This document shows, piece after piece, positions 20,414-29,362 of a stretch of 64,000 bases of DNA. The position numbers and the translations under genes were made by a program. The stretch spans positions 2,198,001 through 2,262,000 of the forward strand of contig NZ_CP029078.1 in the NCBI RefSeq assembly GCF_005222485.1, in the 5' to 3' direction. The stretch comes from Streptomyces griseoviridis (GTDB taxonomy: Bacteria > Actinomycetota > Actinomycetes > Streptomycetales > Streptomycetaceae). Below the pieces are notes generated by a model. The model saw nothing but the letters and a program-made list of their open reading frames with translations, made no database searches and was not told the origin of the DNA. Every line of letters starts with the position of its first letter. Positions within the stretch are counted from its first letter, which is position 1.

Positions 20414-21325
20414 TCAGCTCCTGCGGCGGCGGGTCAGCACCAGGGCTCCGCCGCCGGCCACGACCAGGGCGGCGGCACCGGCCGCGATGTACGGCGTCGC
20501 CGAGTTGCCGCCGGTCTCCGCGAGGTTCTGCTCCGTCGACCCGCCCTGCGGCTCGACCTCGGACGCCGGTTCGGTGCTCGGCGCGGGGCTCTCCCGCTCC
20601 GGTGCGGGCGGCGCCTCGCAGGTGGCCTTGGCAAGGGTGACGGTGCCCTCGACCTCCGCGACGTTGAGCTTCAACGGGTTGACGGAGACCTTCAGTTCGA
20701 GGGCGGTCGCGGCGGCCGTGCGCGAGGTGTGCTCGGTCTTCGACAGGTCGAGCCTGACCTCCCCGACGCCGGGCACCCGCACGTCGGTGGTGCCGCCCGC
20801 GGTCAGCGTGACCTTCTTGCCGAGGACGGTGACCGTGCCGAGCAGGTCGGAGGTGGCGACCGGCGTCCGGCCCGCCTCGCAGACCGCCTTGGAGGTGACC
20901 TGCTCGACCTCGACGAGGGAGAGCAGCGGCAGCCCGGGGACATGCAGACGGGCGTGGGCGAGCCGGGTGTAGCCCTCCGCGCGGGCGGCCGTGACGTCGG
21001 CCTTCGCGGTGGCGACGTCGGCGCTCAGGACGTTGAAGGGCTTGCCGCCGTCGACTCCGTCCAGGGTGGCGGAGAGCGCGGTCCTGTCGGCGCTGCGCGG
21101 CGCCTCGACCTCGTTGAGCGAGACCGCGAGCGGGACGTTCACGGTCTTGTTGAGCAGCGACACGTCGAGCCCGGTGCGCAGCACGACGGCGCTCGCGCGA
21201 CCGTGGTCGGTGGTCGCGTGCGCGGAGCCCGCGCCGGCCAGGACCGCGGGACCCGCGGCCAGGGCCGTGGCCGCCGCGACGGTGGCGAGACGGCGTGCGG
21301 GCATGCGGAAGTTGTTGCCGTTCAA
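20414..21325 (-). CDS. Secreted LAETG-anchored surface protein (SCO1860-like)
   Basis: About 303 residues. A signal peptide (RRLATVAAATALAAG to AHA) is followed by a beta-rich secreted region with two cysteines spaced far apart, then a Pro/Glu/Ser-rich spacer. The C terminus has a sortase signal: LAETGGN, a hydrophobic segment and RRRRS. LAxTG is the signal used by class E sortases of Streptomyces, so the protein should be fixed to the cell wall. Function is unknown. The start is uncertain. I chose the TTG at 21325 because GGGGG lies 10 bp before it. The ATG at 21304 and a TTG at 21367 are alternatives. Confidence 0.8.
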   Translation of the reverse strand: MNGNNFRMPARRLATVAAATALAAGPAVLAGAGSAHATTDHGRASAVVLRTGLDVSLLNKTVNVPLAVSLNEVEAPRSADRTALSATLDGVDGGKPFNVLSADVATAKADVTAARAEGYTRLAHARLHVPGLPLLSLVEVEQVTSKAVCEAGRTPVATSDLLGTVTVLGKKVTLTAGGTTDVRVPGVGEVRLDLSKTEHTSRTAAATALELKVSVNPLKLNVAEVEGTVTLAKATCEAPPAPERESPAPSTEPASEVEPQGGSTEQNLAETGGNSATPYIAAGAAALVVAGGGALVLTRRRRS

Positions 21326-21696
21326 GGTGGTGGGACCCCCACTAGAAGCTTGCTTGGGACCCGGCAAGAATTACGCACGAAGAGTGAACAGGCGGCGATC
21401 CTGCGTGACTTCACTCCTTCGTGGGGTTTCCGCCAACGTATTCGATTCCGGTGGCCCGGCCGTTCAACGGTTTCACCTCAGCCACGCAACCTGTGCGAAT
21501 ACGCCGGTTGACCTCCCGCGCGTGAGACAGGGTGCACAACGCGCCACACCGCCGTCAGGTCACGCACCGTCAACGAACGGACCGCCTGCCGACACCGATG
21601 AAAGCGCCGCCGACGACAACGACGACAGCGCCGTCGGCGACGGCGAGAACGGGGGCGACGGCGACAGCAGGGGCAGGGCCGGGGCCGGGGCCGGGG
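21326..21696. other. Intergenic region with an imperfect inverted repeat
   Basis: No convincing gene. CACGAAGAGTGAA (21376-21388) faces TTCACTCCTTCGTG (21410-21423), a 13-bp stem with one bulge in the likely 5' leader of the LAETG protein gene. From 21600 to 21700 the sequence is a run of GGCGAC and GGGGCC short repeats after the amidohydrolase gene. Confidence 0.6.
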
Positions 21697-22788
21697 TCAC
21701 CCCACCACCCGGCCGTTCACCACCACCCGGGTCGGCGCCGCCAGGACGCGGACGTCCGCGCGGGGGTCCGTCGGGTAGACCACCAGGTCCGCCGGGGCGC
21801 CCTCCGTCAGCCCCGGGCGGCCCAGCCAGTCGCGGGCCGCCCAGGTCGTCGCGGCGAGGGCCTCGGGCGCCGGGATGCCCGCCGTGACCAGTTCGGCGAC
21901 CTCCGCCGCGACCAGGCCGTGCGGCAGGGTGCCGCCCGCGTCGGTGCCGACGTAGACCGGGATGCCCGCGTCGTACGCGGAGCGCACGGTGTCGTAGCGG
22001 CGCGCGTGCAGCCGTCGCATATGGGCCGACCAGCGCGGGAACTTGGCGTCGCCGCCCGCCGCCAGGTCCGGGAAGGTGGCGATGTTGACGAGGGTCGGGA
22101 CGATCGCGACGCGCCGTTCGACGAACAGCGGGATCAGGTCGTCGGTGAGCCCTGTGGCGTGCTCGACGCAGTCGATGCCCGCCTCGACCAGGTCGCGCAG
22201 CGCGTCCTCGGCGAAGCAGTGCGCGGTGACCCGGGCGCCGAGCCGGTGGGCCTCGGTGATCGCGGCCTCGACGGGCCCGCGCGGCCAGCACGCGGAGAGG
22301 TCGCCGAGGTCGCGGTCGATCCAGTCGCCGACCAGCTTGACCCAGCCGTCGCCGCGCGCGGCCTCCTGGGCGACGTAGCCGACCAGGTCGTCCGGCTCGA
22401 TCTCGTGGGCGTAACCGCGCAGGTAGCGGCGGGTGCGGGCGATGTGCCGGCCGGCCCTGATGATCTTCGGGAGGTCGTCGCGGTCGTCGATCCAGCGGGT
22501 GTCGGAGGGCGAGCCCGCGTCCCGGATCAGCAGGGTGCCCGCCTCGCGGTCGGTCAGCGCCTGCCGGTGCGCGGTGTCCCGGTCGACGGGTCCGTGCGGG
22601 CCGAGCCCGACATGGCAGTGCGCGTCGACCAGACCGGGCAGCGCCCAGCCGTCGACGGTCCTGATGTCGCGGGCGCCGGCGGGCCGGTCGTAGGTGATCC
22701 GGCCGCCGACGACCCACAGTTCGTCGCAGACCTCGTCGCGTCCGACGAGGATCGCGCCCTTCACGTGCAGCACCGGGTGATCGCTCAT
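21697..22788 (-). CDS. Amidohydrolase family protein
   Basis: A 363-residue metal-dependent hydrolase with the amidohydrolase barrel pattern: ALPGLVDAHCHVGLG near residue 55 (HxH metal ligands), then VTAHCFAEDALRD and DCVEHATGL for the next histidines, and VYVGTDAGGTLPHGL with the catalytic aspartate. The closing NGRVVG strand is typical. It resembles imidazolonepropionase-like enzymes, but I cannot name the substrate. It follows the ATP-binding gene of an amino acid importer by 18 bp on the same strand, so it probably acts on what that importer brings in. ATG at 22788 preferred over GTG at 22797. Confidence 0.85.
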   Translation of the reverse strand: MSDHPVLHVKGAILVGRDEVCDELWVVGGRITYDRPAGARDIRTVDGWALPGLVDAHCHVGLGPHGPVDRDTAHRQALTDREAGTLLIRDAGSPSDTRWIDDRDDLPKIIRAGRHIARTRRYLRGYAHEIEPDDLVGYVAQEAARGDGWVKLVGDWIDRDLGDLSACWPRGPVEAAITEAHRLGARVTAHCFAEDALRDLVEAGIDCVEHATGLTDDLIPLFVERRVAIVPTLVNIATFPDLAAGGDAKFPRWSAHMRRLHARRYDTVRSAYDAGIPVYVGTDAGGTLPHGLVAAEVAELVTAGIPAPEALAATTWAARDWLGRPGLTEGAPADLVVYPTDPRADVRVLAAPTRVVVNGRVVG

Positions 22789-22806
22789 GCACGGCACCTT
22801 AATGAG

Positions 22807-23649
22807 CTATCCCCCGGCCGCGTCGCCCGCCTCCTCGGGAGTCTCCCCCGGCAGCCCGGCGAGCGCCGGATCGAGCAGCCGTGAGAGGAAGTTGCGGGTG
22901 CGTTCGTGGCGAGGCGCGCCGATGACGTCGGCGGGGGCGCCGTCCTCGACGACCACCCCGCCGTCCATGAAGACGACCCGGTCGGCGACCTCGCGGGCGA
23001 AGCTCATCTCGTGGGTGACGACGATCATCGTCATGCCGTCGCGCGCCAGCATCCGCATCACCGCGAGGACGTCGCCGACCAGTTCGGGGTCGAGCGCGGA
23101 GGTCGGCTCGTCGAAGAGCATCACCTCGGGGCCCATGGCGAGGGCGCGGGCGATGGCAACCCGCTGCTGCTGGCCTCCCGAGAGGGCCGCCGGGTAGGCG
23201 TCGGCCTTCTCGGCGAGACCGACCCTGGCGAGGTTGTCGGCGGCCACCTTCGCGGCCTCCGCCCGGCTGCGGCCCAGCACCCGGCGTTGCGGCAGGGTGA
23301 GGTTCGCGGTGACGGTGAGGTGCGGGAACAGGTTGAACTGCTGGAAGACCATGCCGATCCGGCGGCGCGCGGCGTCGATGTCGACGTCCGGGTCGGTGAG
23401 TTCGGTGGAGCCGACGAAGACCCGTCCCCGGTCCGGCTCCTCCAGCAGGTTGACGCAGCGCAGCAGGGTCGACTTGCCCGAGCCCGAGGGGCCGATGACG
23501 CAGACGACCTCGCCGCGCCCGATCTCCAGATCGATGCCGCGCAGCACCTCGTTGGCGCCGAAGGACTTGTGCAGGCCCTCGACCCGGATCTCGGGTGCCG
23601 TCCCCGCGGCGGCCCCGGGGGCGGTGTCAGAAGTCTCGGGACGGCTCAT
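22807..23649 (-). CDS. Polar amino acid ABC transporter ATP-binding protein
   Basis: A 280-residue ATPase of the GlnQ/HisP type. Walker A is [13 protein letters not shown] (about residue 57), followed by QQFNLFPH, the signature [15 protein letters not shown], Walker [15 protein letters not shown] and the H-loop VVTHEM. The N-terminal 20 residues are an Ala/Thr/Pro-rich extension, and the last 20 or so are a similar tail. The ATG overlaps the stop of the permease gene. With the permease and binding protein it forms a complete importer. Exact substrate unknown. Confidence 0.95.
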   Translation of the reverse strand: MSRPETSDTAPGAAAGTAPEIRVEGLHKSFGANEVLRGIDLEIGRGEVVCVIGPSGSGKSTLLRCVNLLEEPDRGRVFVGSTELTDPDVDIDAARRRIGMVFQQFNLFPHLTVTANLTLPQRRVLGRSRAEAAKVAADNLARVGLAEKADAYPAALSGGQQQRVAIARALAMGPEVMLFDEPTSALDPELVGDVLAVMRMLARDGMTMIVVTHEMSFAREVADRVVFMDGGVVVEDGAPADVIGAPRHERTRNFLSRLLDPALAGLPGETPEEAGDAAGG

Positions 23650-24473
23650 TTCACGGCCTCCTGGGCCTTGGCCTCCATGCGGCGCACGACGAAGCCGAGC
23701 GGGATGGTGACCAGCAGGTAGCAGAGTCCTGCCACCAGGATCGGGGTGGAGTTGGCAGTCTGGCTGGCCAAGTCCCTTCCGTACTTGGAGAGTTCGCGCT
23801 CCTCCAGGGTGACGCCGAGGAACAGCACCAGCGAGGAGTCCTTGAACAGCAGGACGAGTTCGTTGGTGAGCGGCGGCAGGATGATCCGGAAGGCCTGCGG
23901 CACGACGATGGAGATCATCGCGCGGGCGGGCGAGAACCCCAGTGAACGGGCCGCCTCCAGTTGCCCCTTGGGCACCGCCTGGATGCCCGCGCGGATCGTC
24001 TCGGCCATGTACGCGGCGGCCACGAGACCGAGCGCGAGGGCGACCTTGCCGTAGGTGCCGCCCGGGATCTCGGTGCCGGGGAAGGCGAGCGGCACGGCCA
24101 CGCCGATGAAGATGAAGATCAGCAGGGCGGGCAGGCCGCGGAAGATCTCGATGTACACCCCGGCGAACCACCGGTAGGGGCCCACCGACGACAGCCGCAT
24201 CAGCGCGATCAGCATGCCGAGGACCAGTCCGACGACGAAGCCGGACAGCGTGTACAGGACGGTGTTCTTCAGCGCCAGCGTGATGACGTCGGGGAACATC
24301 TGGCGGGCGATGTCGCCCTGCGCGAACTGATTACTCAGCCGCCCCCAGTCGGCCGCGGCCGCGAGGGCGATCACGGCGGCGACGAAGACGACGTACTGGG
24401 CGCCGCGCGACAGACCACGCTTCTGACGCCTGGTCAGCCCCGTGCGCCGGGGCGCCGATCGGGTGACCGTCAT
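23646..24473 (-). CDS. Polar amino acid ABC transporter permease
   Basis: A 275-residue membrane protein of the HisM/GlnP type. Several transmembrane helices are visible, with [16 protein letters not shown] and [27 protein letters not shown], the EAA loop that docks the ATPase. The start at 24473 overlaps the binding-protein stop (ATGA). Longer in-frame starts would run into that gene and are unnecessary. Only one permease gene is present, so it should act as a homodimer. Confidence 0.94.
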   Translation of the reverse strand: MTVTRSAPRRTGLTRRQKRGLSRGAQYVVFVAAVIALAAAADWGRLSNQFAQGDIARQMFPDVITLALKNTVLYTLSGFVVGLVLGMLIALMRLSSVGPYRWFAGVYIEIFRGLPALLIFIFIGVAVPLAFPGTEIPGGTYGKVALALGLVAAAYMAETIRAGIQAVPKGQLEAARSLGFSPARAMISIVVPQAFRIILPPLTNELVLLFKDSSLVLFLGVTLEERELSKYGRDLASQTANSTPILVAGLCYLLVTIPLGFVVRRMEAKAQEAVK

Positions 24474-25321
24474 GAGACGGAGGGCGAGGCGGAGGCGGTG
24501 GAGGCGCCGTCGTCGTACGGGCCGATCCACTGCTCGTACAGCTTCTTGTACGTGCCGTCGGCCTTGGCGTCGGTGATGGCCTTGTCGACGGCGGCGAGCA
24601 GCTTGGTGTTGCCCTTGCGCACGGTGAAGCCGTACTGCTCGCCGGTGTCGAGGTTGTCGACGACCTTGAAGGCGGCGGCGTTGGCCTTGTTCTTCAACCA
24701 GCCCTGGACGACCGGGTAGTCGATGACGACGGCCTTGACCTGGCCGGTGCGCAGGCCGTTGAGGACGGCGTCGGACGACTCGAAGGAGACCGGGTCGAGG
24801 CCCTTCTTTCGGGCGTAGTCCTCGCCGGTGGTCTGCGCCTGGGCGCCCACCTTCTCGCCCTTGAGTCCGGCGAACGAGGTGATGCCGCTCTTGCTGTCGA
24901 CCAGGACGGCCTGGGTGGCGTCGAAGTACGGCACGGAGAAGTCGACGTTCTTCTTGCGTTCGGCGGTGATGGTCATGCCGGCCGCGGCCAGGTCGCAGTC
25001 ACCGGAGTTGAGGAAGGCGCCGGTCTTGAAGTTCTCGAAGGGCGTGTCGCGGATCTCCTGCTTCACGCCGAGGTTCTTGGCGACGAGGTCGACGAGGGAG
25101 ACGTCAAAGCCCTGCACCTTGCCGTCGACCTCCGACTGGAACGGCGGGTAGGGCAGGTGGGTGCAGGTGGTGAGCTGTCCGGCCTTGGCCAGCCTGACCC
25201 CGCCGGCGGCGGTCTTCGAGCCACCGCCGTCGTCCGACGAGCAGCCGGCGACCAGGAGCAGACCTGCCGTCGCGGTGGTGGCGGCCAGGACACGGGCCCT
25301 GCGTCCGAGGACGGTGTTCAC
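24470..25321 (-). CDS. Polar amino acid ABC transporter substrate-binding lipoprotein
   Basis: A 283-residue lipoprotein. The lipobox is LLVAGC with Cys27. The mature part is a family 3 periplasmic-binding-protein fold (FDVSLVDLVAKNLGV, TPFENFKTGAFLNSGDCDLAAAGMTIT, VDFSVPYFDATQAVLV, GLRTGQVKAVVIDYPV). The GTG start has GGAGG 6 bp upstream. A good vegetative promoter lies 35-62 bp before it. The order binding protein, permease, ATPase, amidohydrolase is continuous, with overlaps or short gaps. Substrate is probably a polar amino acid or derivative. Confidence 0.95.
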   Translation of the reverse strand: MNTVLGRRARVLAATTATAGLLLVAGCSSDDGGGSKTAAGGVRLAKAGQLTTCTHLPYPPFQSEVDGKVQGFDVSLVDLVAKNLGVKQEIRDTPFENFKTGAFLNSGDCDLAAAGMTITAERKKNVDFSVPYFDATQAVLVDSKSGITSFAGLKGEKVGAQAQTTGEDYARKKGLDPVSFESSDAVLNGLRTGQVKAVVIDYPVVQGWLKNKANAAAFKVVDNLDTGEQYGFTVRKGNTKLLAAVDKAITDAKADGTYKKLYEQWIGPYDDGASTASASPSVS

Positions 25322-25355
25322 GGGGACCTCCGGTGGGGGGGACAACAGGGTTCGG

Positions 25356-25383
25356 ATTATAAGGAGATCTTGGGGTCTCTCAA
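25356..25383 (-). promoter_or_regulatory. Vegetative-type promoter of the amino acid importer operon
   Basis: Read on the minus strand, TTGAGA (25383-25378) and TATAAT (25361-25356) are separated by 16 bp. The -10 is a perfect consensus match, rare in such GC-rich DNA. The start codon of the binding protein is 35 bp beyond the -10. Confidence 0.8.
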
Positions 25384-25496
25384 ATAGAACCCAGGGTGAA
25401 AGGGCGGTTTGACCTAGGAAGTCGCCAATGAGGGTGGGGAGCAGCCGCCGGTTACGCTCGTCACCTCTACCCCGTGCACAAGAAGAGAGCACCGCC

Positions 25497-26597
25497 GTGA
25501 CGCATCCGTTGCTTGACCTGGCCCCCTTGACCGCGGCGCGCTTCGCGTCGATCGAGGACCGCGTGGCACGCCTGCTGGGCACCGAGCAGGACGTCGTGAT
25601 CACGCAGGGCGAGGCGCTGCTGCCCCTCGAAGGGGCCATCAGGGCCACCGCGGGACCCGGCACGACCGCGCTGAACGTGATCACCGGCCCCTACGGGCAG
25701 ACCTTCGGCGACTGGCTGCGGGACTGCGGCGCCACGGTGATCGACCTCGCGGTGCCGTTCCACACGGCGGTCACCGCCGCGCAGGTGCGGGACGCCTTCG
25801 CCGCGTGCCCGGAGATCGACTTCGTGTCGCTGGTGCACGCGGAGGCCGCGACCGGCAACACCAACCCGGTCGCCGCGATCGGCAAGGCCGTGCGGGAGCA
25901 CGGCGCGCTGTTCTACCTGGACGCGGTGGCGTCCATCGGGGCCGAGCCGGTGCTCCCCGACGCGTGGGGCGTCGACCTGTGCGTGATCGGGGCGCAGAAG
26001 GCGATGGGCGGGCCCGCGGGCGTGTCGGCGGTGTCGGTGAGCGAGCGGGCGTGGGCGCGGATGGCCGCGAACCCGGCGGCGCCGCGCCGCTCCTACCTCT
26101 CGCTGCTCGACTGGAAGGAGCGCTGGATCGACGGCGGGCGCACGGCGCTGCTGCACGCGCCGGCGCAGTTGGAGATGCTCGCGCTCGAAGCATGCGTGGA
26201 GCGGATCGAGGCGGCGGGCCTCGAGACGGTGATGGCGCTGCACCGTGCGGCCGCCGCCGCGACCAGGGCGGGCGCGGTGGCGCTGGGCGGCGGCCTTGAG
26301 CCGTACGTGCGCGAGGCGCGGGACGCGGCGCCGGTCGCCACCACGCTGCGGACGCCGCCCGGCGTCGCCGCGTCGGACCTGGTGGCCCGCGCCCTGGCGG
26401 CGGACCCGGCGCTGCCGCTGGCCGCCGGGGGCGGAGCGCTGGCCAAGGAGATGATCCGCGTCAACCACTACGGCAAGGACGCGACCCTGGACACGGTCCG
26501 AGCGGCCCTGACGTCCCTGGGAACGGCCCTCGCGGACCACGGCCACCCGACCGACATTCGGGAGGCCCACCGGGCGGCGGAAGCGGCCTGGGGGTAG
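25497..26597 (+). CDS. Class V aminotransferase-fold PLP enzyme
   Basis: A 366-residue protein with the alanine:glyoxylate/serine-pyruvate aminotransferase pattern. VITQGEALLPLEGAI (in place of the usual small-residue loop), HAEAATGNTNPV, YLDAVASIGAEP with the cofactor aspartate, and GAQKAMGGPAGVSAV with the PLP lysine (near residue 175) are all visible. It is divergent from the amino acid importer/amidohydrolase operon, which hints at a shared substrate or its amine product. The GTG has AAGAGAG upstream. In-frame extension to 25428 has no ribosome site. Substrate unknown; ureidoglycine or alanine with glyoxylate are family possibilities. Confidence 0.85.
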   Translation: MTHPLLDLAPLTAARFASIEDRVARLLGTEQDVVITQGEALLPLEGAIRATAGPGTTALNVITGPYGQTFGDWLRDCGATVIDLAVPFHTAVTAAQVRDAFAACPEIDFVSLVHAEAATGNTNPVAAIGKAVREHGALFYLDAVASIGAEPVLPDAWGVDLCVIGAQKAMGGPAGVSAVSVSERAWARMAANPAAPRRSYLSLLDWKERWIDGGRTALLHAPAQLEMLALEACVERIEAAGLETVMALHRAAAAATRAGAVALGGGLEPYVREARDAAPVATTLRTPPGVAASDLVARALAADPALPLAAGGGALAKEMIRVNHYGKDATLDTVRAALTSLGTALADHGHPTDIREAHRAAEAAWG

Positions 26598-26684
26598 ACC
26601 CGGGGGGAGAGACGGAGGGCGTGGCGGGGACTGGGGCTGGGGCTGGGGATCGCGACCGGGCCGCGGCCGACCGCCCAGGACCCG

Positions 26685-26734
26685 CACTCTCCGCCGTTCT
26701 CCGCCACTCTCCGCCGTTCTCCGCCACTCTCCGC
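26685..26734. repeat. 20-bp tandem repeat, 2.5 copies
   Basis: The unit CACTCTCCGCCGTTCTCCGC occurs at 26685-26704 and 26705-26724, with a half copy at 26725-26734. It lies between the end of the aminotransferase gene and the AT-richer ectoine upstream region. No gene is visible. Confidence 0.9.
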
Positions 26735-26918
26735 GAACTTATCGGCGGAGTGACCCGGAGGTGAATTCACGGACGCTATCCGGAATTCTTTCGAGGGCGG
26801 ATTCCCCTATTCTTCTGCCCGCTCTCCTGCGGCCTAAACACGAAGATTTCGCGAACGCGCAACAGAGTAATTCCGGCAGATCTCGTCAGGGTTGCCTCGT
26901 TGTGACGCGTTCCACATC

Positions 26919-26958
26919 ACGCTCGTTTTGTACGGTAAATACCGTACAAAACGAGCGT
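26919..26958. promoter_or_regulatory. 40-bp palindrome upstream of ectABCD, probable operator
   Basis: Arms 26919-26937 and 26940-26958 are perfectly complementary over 19 bp around AA. The centre reads GTACGGTAAATACCGTAC. The region 26740-27070 is unusually AT-rich for this genome and holds no gene that I trust. The palindrome is about 115 bp before ectA. It could bind a dimeric regulator that senses osmotic stress, or form a hairpin in a long leader. I found no clear -35/-10 pair. Confidence 0.75.
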
Positions 26959-27071
26959 TTTCGCACCCCTTCCCGGTGATCACTCACGCCCGCGTGATAA
27001 CACAGGTGCACTCCGACCGCATCCCACCCTCGCCATGCATTTTTCATTTCCCCCGGGTAAGTTCAATTTGC

Positions 27072-27578
27072 ATGACTGCCGCACAAGCCGAACTGCAAAT
27101 CGACCGTCCGTCATTGGCGGACGGTGCCGCGCTGTGGCGGATCGCCAGGGACTCCAAGACACTCGACCTGAACTCGTCGTACAGCTACCTGCTGTGGTGC
27201 CGGGACTTCGCGGCGACCACCGTGGTGGCCCGCGACGAGGACGGGCGGCCGGTCGGCTTCGTGACCGGATACGTGCGGCCCGACCGGCCGCACACCCTGC
27301 TGGTCTGGCAGGTCGCGGTGGACGAGACGCACCGCGGGCGTGGTCTCGCGGGCACGATGCTCGACGGGCTCGCCGCCCGGACCGCGGCGGAGCTGGGCGT
27401 CACCACCGTCGAGACCACCATCACTCCGGGCAACACCGCCTCGGAGCGGCTGTTCGCGTCGTTCGCCGAGCGGCACGGCGCGCGGCTGGAGCGGGAGGTG
27501 CTGTTCGGCACCGACCTGTTCCCGGACGGACCGCACGAGCCCGAGGTGCTGCACCGCATCGGACCGCTCGCCCGCTGA
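27072..27578 (+). CDS. ectA: L-2,4-diaminobutyrate N-acetyltransferase EctA
   Basis: A 168-residue GNAT enzyme and first gene of the ectoine operon. It acetylates diaminobutyrate at N4 (gamma). Visible features are RPSLADGAALWRIARDS, LDLNSSYSYLLWCRDFA, the acetyl-CoA loop VDETHRGRGLAGTML and TTITPGNTASERLFASFA. Length is normal. The ATG at 27072 follows a weak GGGTAAG. In-frame upstream sequence is AT-rich non-coding DNA. Expression probably responds to salt or heat through the upstream region. Confidence 0.96.
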   Translation: MTAAQAELQIDRPSLADGAALWRIARDSKTLDLNSSYSYLLWCRDFAATTVVARDEDGRPVGFVTGYVRPDRPHTLLVWQVAVDETHRGRGLAGTMLDGLAARTAAELGVTTVETTITPGNTASERLFASFAERHGARLEREVLFGTDLFPDGPHEPEVLHRIGPLAR

Positions 27579-27624
27579 CCTCCGCAGGACCCCGACCCCC
27601 CACCGCACCGAGGAGCGATTCGCC

Positions 27625-28896
27625 GTGACCATCACCCAGCCCGACCTCAGCGTCTTCGAGACCCTGGAGTCGGAGGTACGCAGTTACTGCCGCGGCTGGC
27701 CGACCGTCTTCGACCGAGCCCACGGCAGCCGGATGTACGACGAGGACGGCCACGAGTACCTCGACTTCTTCGCCGGCGCCGGCTCACTCAACTACGGGCA
27801 CAACAACCCGGTACTGAAACGGGCGCTGATCGACTACCTGGAGCGGGACGGCGTCACGCACGGGCTCGACATGTCGACGACCGCGAAGCGCGCCTTCCTG
27901 GAGTCCTTCCAGAACCTGGTGCTGCGCCCCCGCGACCTGCCCTACAAGGTCATGTTCCCGGGCCCGACCGGCACCAACGCCGTCGAGTCGGCGCTGAAGC
28001 TGGCCCGCAAGGTGAAGGGGCGCGAGGCGATCGTGTCCTTCACCAACGCCTTCCACGGCATGTCGCTCGGCTCCCTCGCGGTCACCGGCAACGCCTTCAA
28101 GCGGGCCGGCGCGGGCATCCCGCTGGTGCACGGCACGCCGATGCCCTTCGACAACTACTTCGAGGGCAAGATCCCCGACTTCCTCTGGTTCGAGCGGCTC
28201 CTGGAGGACCAGGGCTCAGGACTCAACAAGCCCGCGGCCGTGATCGTGGAGACCGTGCAGGGCGAGGGCGGCATCAACGTCGCGCGCCCCGAGTGGCTGC
28301 GCGCGCTGGCCGAGCTGTGCGAGCGGCAGGACATGCTGCTGATCGTCGACGACATCCAGATGGGCTGCGGCCGCACCGGCGCGTTCTTCTCCTTCGAGGA
28401 GGCGGGCATCGTCCCGGACATCGTGACGGTGTCCAAGTCGATCAGCGGCTACGGCCTGCCGATGTCGCTGTGCCTGTTCAAGCCGGAGCTGGACATCTGG
28501 GAGCCCGGCGAGCACAACGGCACCTTCCGCGGCAACAACCCGGCGTTCGTGACGGCCACCGCGGCGCTCGAGACCTACTGGTCGGACGGGCCCGCGATGG
28601 AGAAGCAGACCCGCGCCCGCGGTGAGCAGGTCGAGCGCGAGCTGGCCGCCATCGCCGAGGAGAACCCGGGCGCCGTCAAGGAGTACCGGGGCCGCGGGCT
28701 GGTGTGGGGCATGGAGTTCGACGACAAGGAGCGGGCCGGCCGGATCGCCCGCCGGGCCTTCGAACTCGGCCTGCTCATCGAGACGTCGGGCCCGGAGAGC
28801 GAGGTCGTCAAACTCCTCCCGGCGCTCACCGTCACAGCCGACGAGCTCGACGAGGGCCTCGCCGTCCTCGCGCGGGCCGTCCGCGAGACCGCCTGA
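27625..28896 (+). CDS. ectB: Diaminobutyrate-2-oxoglutarate aminotransferase EctB
   Basis: A 423-residue class III PLP aminotransferase that makes L-2,4-diaminobutyrate from aspartate semialdehyde. Family landmarks include DFFAGAGSLNYGHNNP, FPGPTGTNAVESALKLARK, FHGMSLGSLAVTGN, VETVQGEGGINVA, LIVDDIQMGCGRTG and the PLP lysine in TVSKSISGYG (Lys271). The GTG follows GAGGAG by 9 bp. It is 46 bp after ectA and 48 bp before ectC in one operon. Confidence 0.97.
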   Translation: MTITQPDLSVFETLESEVRSYCRGWPTVFDRAHGSRMYDEDGHEYLDFFAGAGSLNYGHNNPVLKRALIDYLERDGVTHGLDMSTTAKRAFLESFQNLVLRPRDLPYKVMFPGPTGTNAVESALKLARKVKGREAIVSFTNAFHGMSLGSLAVTGNAFKRAGAGIPLVHGTPMPFDNYFEGKIPDFLWFERLLEDQGSGLNKPAAVIVETVQGEGGINVARPEWLRALAELCERQDMLLIVDDIQMGCGRTGAFFSFEEAGIVPDIVTVSKSISGYGLPMSLCLFKPELDIWEPGEHNGTFRGNNPAFVTATAALETYWSDGPAMEKQTRARGEQVERELAAIAEENPGAVKEYRGRGLVWGMEFDDKERAGRIARRAFELGLLIETSGPESEVVKLLPALTVTADELDEGLAVLARAVRETA

Positions 28897-28944
28897 CCCC
28901 GCGCGGGGCCGGGAAACCATTCACCTAGGAGGCATCGCCACACC

Positions 28945-29355
28945 GTGATCGTCCGTTCGTTCAAGGAGATCGAAGGCACCGACCGGCATGTGAAGGCCGC
29001 GTCCGGCACCTGGGAGAGCAAGCGCGTCGTCCTCGCCAAGGAGCGCGTCGGCTTCTCCGTGCACGAGACCATCCTCTACGCGGGCACGGAGACGTCGATG
29101 TGGTACGCGAACCACATCGAGGCCGTCGTGTGCGTCGAGGGCGAGGCCGAACTGACAGACGACGAGACCGGGAAGAAGTACACGATCACTCCCGGCACCA
29201 CCTACCTCCTCGACGGGCACGAGCGGCACACGATGCGGATCAAGAAGGACTTCCGCTGCATCTGCGTCTTCAACCCGCCCGTGACCGGCAGGGAGGACCA
29301 CGACGAGAACGGCGTCTACCCGCTGCTCACCGAGCCCGAGCCCGAGGAGGTGTGA
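28945..29355 (+). CDS. ectC: Ectoine synthase EctC
   Basis: A 136-residue cupin that closes N-gamma-acetyl-diaminobutyrate to ectoine. The segments [45 protein letters not shown] and [22 protein letters not shown] follow the family, including the Glu, Tyr and His metal ligands. The GTG has AGGAGG 10 bp upstream. The acidic tail EPEPEEV is ordinary. ectD follows 7 bp after the stop. Confidence 0.97.
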   Translation: MIVRSFKEIEGTDRHVKAASGTWESKRVVLAKERVGFSVHETILYAGTETSMWYANHIEAVVCVEGEAELTDDETGKKYTITPGTTYLLDGHERHTMRIKKDFRCICVFNPPVTGREDHDENGVYPLLTEPEPEEV

Positions 29356-29362
29356 GGCGACC

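Noticed and set aside
21323..21415. A 30-codon upstream ORF ending in TTGA at the LAETG protein start
   Set aside because: Its only start codon (GTG) lies inside the AAGGAG sequence itself, leaving no spacing for a ribosome. The apparent coupling is probably chance.
21410..21540. A possible c-di-AMP (ydaO-type) riboswitch before the LAETG protein gene
   Set aside because: A few words such as GAAGGAGTGAA resemble the motif, but I could not lay out the conserved core in order. A covariance-model search would decide.
26761..26979. A 72-codon frame in the ectoine upstream region
   Set aside because: It spans the 40-bp palindrome, lacks a ribosome site and has codon use unlike the genome. Regulatory DNA is a better reading.
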